The translations under genes were made by a program, and so were the position numbers. This document shows positions 59,895 to 64,000 of a stretch of 64,000 nt of DNA, in pieces. The notes under the pieces were generated by a model. It was not told the origin of the DNA, did no database searches, and saw only the letters and a list, made by a program, of their open reading frames with translations. This DNA is from Polymorphum gilvum SL003B-26A1 (lineage in GTDB: Bacteria > Pseudomonadota > Alphaproteobacteria > Rhizobiales > Stappiaceae): positions 2,061,001 through 2,125,000 of the forward strand of contig NC_015259.1 of NCBI RefSeq assembly GCF_000192745.1, in the 5' to 3' direction. Within the stretch, counting starts at the first letter, position 1. The number at the start of each line of letters is the position of its first letter.

Positions 59895-61112
59895 ATGGAT
59901 TTCGACAGCTTCTTCAAGCAGGCGCTCGACGGCTTGCGCGAGGCGGGCAACTACCGCGTGTTCGCCGACCTTGAACGTCAGTCCGGCGCGTTTCCGCGCG
60001 CGACCCGCTACCGCGACGACGGTTCGACCCACGAGGTCACCGTGTGGTGCTCCAACGACTATCTCGGCATGGGCCAGAACGAGACCGTCACCGCGGCCAT
60101 GAAGGAGGCGATCGACCGCTGCGGCGCCGGCGCCGGCGGCACGCGCAACATCTCCGGCACCAACCACTACCATGTCGAGCTGGAGCGCGAACTCGCCGAC
60201 CTGCACGGCAAGGACGCGGCGCTGATCTTCACCTCGGGCTACGTCTCCAACTGGGCCGCGCTCGGCACGCTGGCCTCGAAGATCCCCGGCTGCATCGTCT
60301 ATTCCGATGCGCTGAACCACGCCTCGATGATCGAGGGCATCCGCCACAGCCGCGCCGACAAGCGGGTGTGGAAGCACAATTCGCCGGAAGACCTCGACCG
60401 GCTGCTGTCGGCTGACGATCCGTCCCGGCCCAAGCTGGTCGCCTTCGAGAGCGTCTATTCCATGGACGGCGACATCGCGCCGATCAGGGAGATCTGCGAC
60501 GTCGCCGAACGGCACGGCGCGATGACCTATCTCGACGAGGTTCATGCGGTCGGCCTCTACGGTCCGCGCGGCGGCGGCATCGCCGAGCGCGAGGGCCTGA
60601 TGGACCGGCTCACCGTGATCGAGGGCACGCTCGGCAAGGCCTTCGGCGTCATGGGCGGCTACATCACCGGCTCGCGCGAGCTGTGCGACTTCGTGCGCTC
60701 CTTCGCTTCCGGTTTCATCTTCACCACGGCGCTGCCGCCGGCGCTGGCCGCCGGGGCGACCGCCTCGATCCGCCATCTCAAGCAGAGCCAGGACGAGCGG
60801 CGCCTGCACCAGGACCGTGTCAGGCGCCTGCGCGCGCTGCTCGACCGGCGCGGCATCCCGCACATGGACAACCCGAGCCACATCGTGCCGGTGATGGTCG
60901 GCAACGCGACCAAGTGCAAGTGGCTGTCCGACCTGCTGCTCGACAACTACGGCATCTACGTCCAGCCGATCAACTATCCGACCGTGCCGAAGGGCACCGA
61001 ACGGCTGCGCATCACGCCCTCGCCGTTGCACACGGACGCCGACATCGATCATCTGGTTGGCGCGCTCAACGACCTGTGGTCTCAGTGCGCGCTGTCGCGC
61101 GCCGTCGCCTGA
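59895..61112 (+). CDS. hemA: 5-aminolevulinate synthase
   Basis: A 405-residue PLP enzyme, the usual alphaproteobacterial ALAS length. Landmarks are [60 protein letters not shown] and the PLP lysine Lys248 in [15 protein letters not shown]. It condenses glycine with succinyl-CoA to make 5-aminolevulinate, the entry to haem (and bacteriochlorophyll if present). The ATG at 59895 follows GAGAGGGA and gives the standard N-terminus. It is followed by a hairpin and idi. Confidence 0.96.
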   Translation: MDFDSFFKQALDGLREAGNYRVFADLERQSGAFPRATRYRDDGSTHEVTVWCSNDYLGMGQNETVTAAMKEAIDRCGAGAGGTRNISGTNHYHVELERELADLHGKDAALIFTSGYVSNWAALGTLASKIPGCIVYSDALNHASMIEGIRHSRADKRVWKHNSPEDLDRLLSADDPSRPKLVAFESVYSMDGDIAPIREICDVAERHGAMTYLDEVHAVGLYGPRGGGIAEREGLMDRLTVIEGTLGKAFGVMGGYITGSRELCDFVRSFASGFIFTTALPPALAAGATASIRHLKQSQDERRLHQDRVRRLRALLDRRGIPHMDNPSHIVPVMVGNATKCKWLSDLLLDNYGIYVQPINYPTVPKGTERLRITPSPLHTDADIDHLVGALNDLWSQCALSRAVA

Positions 61113-61175
61113 CGGGCGCAGCCGGCGGAGGCGATGATCCCGCCGGCTCAGGAGAGAACGATTGAGAGAGTGACG

Positions 61176-61200
61176 CGGGAGGGGGCTGCCCCTCCCGTTT
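61176..61200 (+). terminator. hairpin between hemA and idi
   Basis: CGGGAGGGG and CCCCTCCCG form a 9-bp stem around GCTG, followed by only three T residues, 63 bp after the hemA stop and 19 bp before the idi start. It may be a partial terminator or may mask translation of idi; a weak T run leaves read-through likely. Confidence 0.5.
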
Positions 61201-61218
61201 GCGTTAAGGAAGCGGTTC

Positions 61219-61746
61219 ATGGCCGACGCCGACGAGATCCTGATACCCGCCATCGCCGCCGACGGCTCGCTGTTTCCGGTCGGCAAGCTGCGCGCCCATC
61301 GCGAGGCGCTGCTGCATCTCGCCGTATCGGTGTTCGTGTTCGACGGCGACGCCCTGCTGCTGCAGCAACGTGCGCTGTCCAAGTACCACTGCGGCGGGCT
61401 GTGGGCGAATGCCTGCTGCTCGCATCCGCACTGGGACGAGAGTCCGGCGGCCTGCGCCGCGCGCCGCCTGAAGGAGGAACTCGGCGTCTCGCTCGCGCTG
61501 CGCCCGGCCGGCGGCACCGACTATTTCGCCGAGGTCGGCGGCGGGCTGTGCGAGCACGAGCGGGTCAGCTTCTTCGTCGCCGACGCCGAGCGCGCGCGCC
61601 TCGCCCTGGCGCCCGATCCGGCCGAGGTGATGGCGACCCGCTGGGTCACTCCCGACACGCTCCGGCGCGAATTGGCCTCGAGCCCCAAGATCTTCGCCCC
61701 CTGGTTCCGCCTCTACGCCGAGCGCTTCCCCGGCTTCGTCTTCTGA
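61219..61746 (+). CDS. idi: isopentenyl-diphosphate delta-isomerase, type 1
   Basis: A 175-residue Nudix-fold enzyme. Catalytic Cys67 lies in LWANACCSHPHWDE, the metal-binding acidic residues in GLCEHERVSFF (Glu112, Glu114), and the Nudix helix is AACAARRLKEELGV. It interconverts isopentenyl and dimethylallyl diphosphate for carotenoids, quinones and the bacteriochlorophyll tail. Most alphaproteobacteria lack a type 1 Idi; those that have it are often phototrophs, so linkage to hemA is suggestive. The product is of normal length. Confidence 0.93.
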   Translation: MADADEILIPAIAADGSLFPVGKLRAHREALLHLAVSVFVFDGDALLLQQRALSKYHCGGLWANACCSHPHWDESPAACAARRLKEELGVSLALRPAGGTDYFAEVGGGLCEHERVSFFVADAERARLALAPDPAEVMATRWVTPDTLRRELASSPKIFAPWFRLYAERFPGFVF

Positions 61747-61769
61747 GCGGGAGGGGGGAGCATGCTCCC

Positions 61770-62651
61770 TCAGTGCCGGGTGCTCGCGATCAGGACGTCG
61801 CATGTGGCCGTTGCGAGCACCCGCTGCGTGACGCTGCCGAGAAGTGCCCGCAGGACGACCCCGCGCCCGTGCGGTCCGAGGACCATCAGGTCGACCCGGC
61901 GGCTGCGCGCCAAGCGCACGAGGGTGCGTCCCGGATCTCCTTCGGCAAGCCGCAGGACGGTCTTGCCCGGTCCGGCGACGTCTTGCGTAAAGGCGGACAG
62001 GTTCTCGCGCGCCTTGGCGGCTCTTGCCGAGCGGTACCGGTCCACTTCGGCAGGCGACCTGCCAGCCCGCAGCAGCGCCTGCTCGAACGTGGGCGGCAGG
62101 CCGGTGACGTGAACCAGCCGCAGCGTCGCCTGCGGCGCCAACTCGCGCGCCGCCCGCGCGGCGGCTGCGGACTGGGGCGAGAAATCGACGGCGACGACCA
62201 CGTGCCGATACGGTTCCTCAGGCGGGCGCCGGACCACGAGAACGGGCGCGCACGAGGTTCTGACGATCCTGTCGGCGGTCGAGCCGAGGATCTTCCCCTT
62301 CAGCGACCGGCCCCGGTGCGGCCCGACGATGACAAGGTCGGCAGACATCTCCTCCGCCACCCGGGCGAGGGCGTCGTGCGGCGATCCGAACTCGACCCGC
62401 GCCAGGCTCCGCCGCGTGCGCCCATGGTCGGCCAGCGCCGTCTCCATCGAGGCCAGCGCCGTCCGGGCGAGGTCGCCGCGCAGCTCGCTTTCGCTGAGGT
62501 CTGATCCGGCGGCTGCCTGCGACAGCCAGTCTGCCTCGATGACGTGGATCGCCGCGAGCCGGGCCCCATGGGCCGCGGCCAGCTGAACCGCCCGGGCCAG
62601 GACGGCCTCGCTTCCCGTGTCCAGATCGAGCGCGACGACGATCGTTTTCAT
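61770..62651 (-). CDS. tandem-domain universal stress protein
   Basis: A 293-residue protein with two UspA domains. Each has the ATP-binding pattern G-x2-G-x9-G-S/T: VIVGPHRGRSLKGKILGSTA in the first and MVLGPHGRGVVLRALLGSVT in the second, so both could bind ATP. Domain 1 starts MKTIVVALDLDTGSEA, domain 2 RHVVVAVDFSPQSAAA. Such double Usp proteins respond to stress, often under oxygen limitation or starvation, without a known reaction. It is convergent with idi, 23 bp apart. Confidence 0.9.
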   Translation of the reverse strand: MKTIVVALDLDTGSEAVLARAVQLAAAHGARLAAIHVIEADWLSQAAAGSDLSESELRGDLARTALASMETALADHGRTRRSLARVEFGSPHDALARVAEEMSADLVIVGPHRGRSLKGKILGSTADRIVRTSCAPVLVVRRPPEEPYRHVVVAVDFSPQSAAAARAARELAPQATLRLVHVTGLPPTFEQALLRAGRSPAEVDRYRSARAAKARENLSAFTQDVAGPGKTVLRLAEGDPGRTLVRLARSRRVDLMVLGPHGRGVVLRALLGSVTQRVLATATCDVLIASTRH

Positions 62652-62766
62652 CGCTGCCTCCTCGCATCCTGTCGGTCCCGCCAGTCAGGCGCCGTCTTGC
62701 TCGGCGTCGGTCGCCCGGTCCCGTCCGGTGCCGTTGGCAGGACGTTGCACGGATCGTCGCCGGAAC

Positions 62767-64000
62767 TCAAGGGTTCTCCAGGCTGAACATGTGCGTGCGA
62801 TCGTCATAGGCGAAAACCTCGGCGTAGCGACCCCAGCTGATCACAGCGCGCAGGGTCTGTTCGGCGTCGTCCGCCGCCATGTGGTCCTCGAGTTCGTCGG
62901 AGAAGCGGCTCCAGGGCGCGCGATGGCTCGGCCGTTCGTCGAGGACGCGCCGGATGTGGGCCGCGAGCGCGACATGGGTCAGGAGGTGATGCGCAAACAG
63001 ATGCTTGCGCTCGTTCGTGTCGGTTTCGGCAAAACGCCGGCCTTCGGGCGTGAGCTTGATGTCGCCGCCTTCGACCTCGGCGAACCTGAGCATCTGCAGG
63101 GTCTCCGCGACCGGGAACAGATCGTCGATTTCCATGTGCAGCGAGGTCGCGATGACCGGAAGGTCGGCTTCGCCTTCATAGGGCGCTCCGGCGACGGTTT
63201 CCAGCAGGCCTGACAGCAGGTTAGAGGAGACGCGCGGCAGGATGGTGCTGATCCCGGTCCCGGGAAACCGCTCGCTTCGCGCTCCGGCGCGGTCGACGCC
63301 GCGTTTCGCCGTCATCTCCACATAGATGCGTTCGACCAGAGCGCGGAAGGCGGGATCGAGGCGGTCGCGCGGGTGCGGCAGGTCGACCGCGATGTCCTTG
63401 AGGATTCGGCCTGGATTGCTGCCGAAGACGAGGATCCGGTCGCACATGAGAACCGCTTCCTCAATGTTGTGGGTGACCAGGATCACGCCCCTGATCGGCA
63501 GCTGGCCCTCCGACCAGAGGTCGAGGAAATCGGTGCGCAGCGTTTCGGCCGTCAGGACGTCCAGCGCTGAGAACGGCTCGTCCATCAGGAGGATGGTGGG
63601 ATGAACCACGAGCGCGCGGGCGAAGCCGACACGCTGGCGCATGCCGCCGGACAGCTCGCGCGGATAGGCGGATTCGAAGCCGTCGAGCCCGATGAGGTCG
63701 ATCGCTTCGATCGCTCGCCGCCGGATCTCGTTGCGCGGCAGGCCGAGGGCCTCAAGACCCAGCTCTACATTGCCGAGCACCGTGAGCCAAGGGAACAGGG
63801 CGAAGCCTTGAAACACCATGGCGATGCCGGGCGGGGGCGCCGTCACCGTCCGTCCCAGGTAGCCTATCGATCCGGCGGTCGGCGTCGAGAGCCCGGCGAT
63901 CAGCCTGAGCAGAGTCGACTTGCCCGAGCCCGAGCGTCCGAGCAGGCCGATGATCTCGCCGTCCCGCACCGTCAGGTCGATCCCGTCGAGAACCAGCAGT
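62767..64000 (-). CDS. nitrate/sulfonate/taurine-type ABC transporter ATPase, 5' end beyond the window
   Basis: At least 411 codons of an ATPase whose N-terminus lies past the right edge. It has Walker A LLGRSGSGKSTLLRL, Q-loop VFQGFALFPWLTVLGNVE, signature LSGGMRQRVGFARAL, Walker B ILLMDEPFSALD and switch His TLVTHN-like VILVTHNIEEAV. After the usual ~240 residues comes a C-terminal extension (SLHMEIDDLFPVAETLQMLR ... HLLTHVALAAHIRRVLDERP) resembling the AAA-associated domain found on NrtC/SsuB-like proteins. Permease and binding-protein genes would be to the right. Substrate class: nitrate, sulfonates or bicarbonate-like anions. Confidence 0.88.
   Translation of the reverse strand, partial: LLVLDGIDLTVRDGEIIGLLGRSGSGKSTLLRLIAGLSTPTAGSIGYLGRTVTAPPPGIAMVFQGFALFPWLTVLGNVELGLEALGLPRNEIRRRAIEAIDLIGLDGFESAYPRELSGGMRQRVGFARALVVHPTILLMDEPFSALDVLTAETLRTDFLDLWSEGQLPIRGVILVTHNIEEAVLMCDRILVFGSNPGRILKDIAVDLPHPRDRLDPAFRALVERIYVEMTAKRGVDRAGARSERFPGTGISTILPRVSSNLLSGLLETVAGAPYEGEADLPVIATSLHMEIDDLFPVAETLQMLRFAEVEGGDIKLTPEGRRFAETDTNERKHLFAHHLLTHVALAAHIRRVLDERPSHRAPWSRFSDELEDHMAADDAEQTLRAVISWGRYAEVFAYDDRTHMFSLENP

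Overview
The window looks like a chromosomal segment of a high-GC alphaproteobacterium, most likely a member of the Hyphomicrobiales (Rhizobiales). The signs are a metC-aapJQMP amino-acid transport block, a two-domain cold-shock protein of the rhizobial kind, a short NDUFS4-type complex I subunit, a ChrR/sigma-E style singlet-oxygen regulon, and 5-aminolevulinate synthase (the C4 haem route). A type 1 isopentenyl diphosphate isomerase next to hemA, together with the singlet-oxygen promoters, hints at a phototroph or a relative of one; this is inference.

Layout. (1) 1-12285, minus strand: a nitrogen-scavenging locus of the cyanuric acid/biuret type. A BMP-family binding protein, two permeases and a double ATPase form an importer; formamidase, two isochorismatase-like amidohydrolases (one closely resembling biuret hydrolase BiuH), AtzG- and AtzE-like proteins and, in a second transcription unit, allophanate hydrolase AtzF would release ammonia. 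(2) 12577-17112: a secreted protein and a CHASE2 adenylate cyclase facing a caspase-like protein. (3) 17334-23515: a homoprotocatechuate (4-hydroxyphenylacetate) meta-cleavage operon hpaF-E-D-D-G-H under a divergent HpaR regulator; it carries two unrelated ring-cleavage dioxygenases. (4) 23618-31036: housekeeping genes and three tRNAs (Glu, Pro, Arg). (5) 31252-35861: a small RiPP-like island with a BTAD-domain regulator, two paralogous NHLP-like precursor peptides and a divergent YcaO protein, followed by a candidate small RNA. (6) 36064-41438: a CAP-domain lipoprotein and a CpdA-like phosphodiesterase, then a four-gene envelope cluster (GT83-like transferase, PAP2 phosphatase, GT2, LAB_N protein) suited to lipid A modification. 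(7) 41462-47422: metC and aapJQMP. (8) 47599-53044: a META-domain protein, sulfurtransferase, AlaX editing protein, LysE-type exporter, cardiolipin synthase, cysteine synthase. (9) 53238-58377: a ChrR-like protein and SDR, facing a Cfa-DUF1365-flavoprotein operon; both groups have a TGATCC-N18-TA(A/G)GA promoter. (10) 58488-58665: five tandem 39-bp hairpin units that read as serial terminators for a secreted protein gene. (11) 59895-64000: hemA, idi, a double universal stress protein and the ATPase of a nitrate/sulfonate-type transporter running off the end.

The two spots I would look at first are the YcaO/NHLP island, because no E1-like partner protein is visible beside the YcaO gene, and the ChrR-like gene, whose N-terminal zinc ligands are mostly gone and which has no sigma factor beside it although its promoter looks sigma-E dependent. 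No rRNA, insertion sequence, prophage or CRISPR array was seen.
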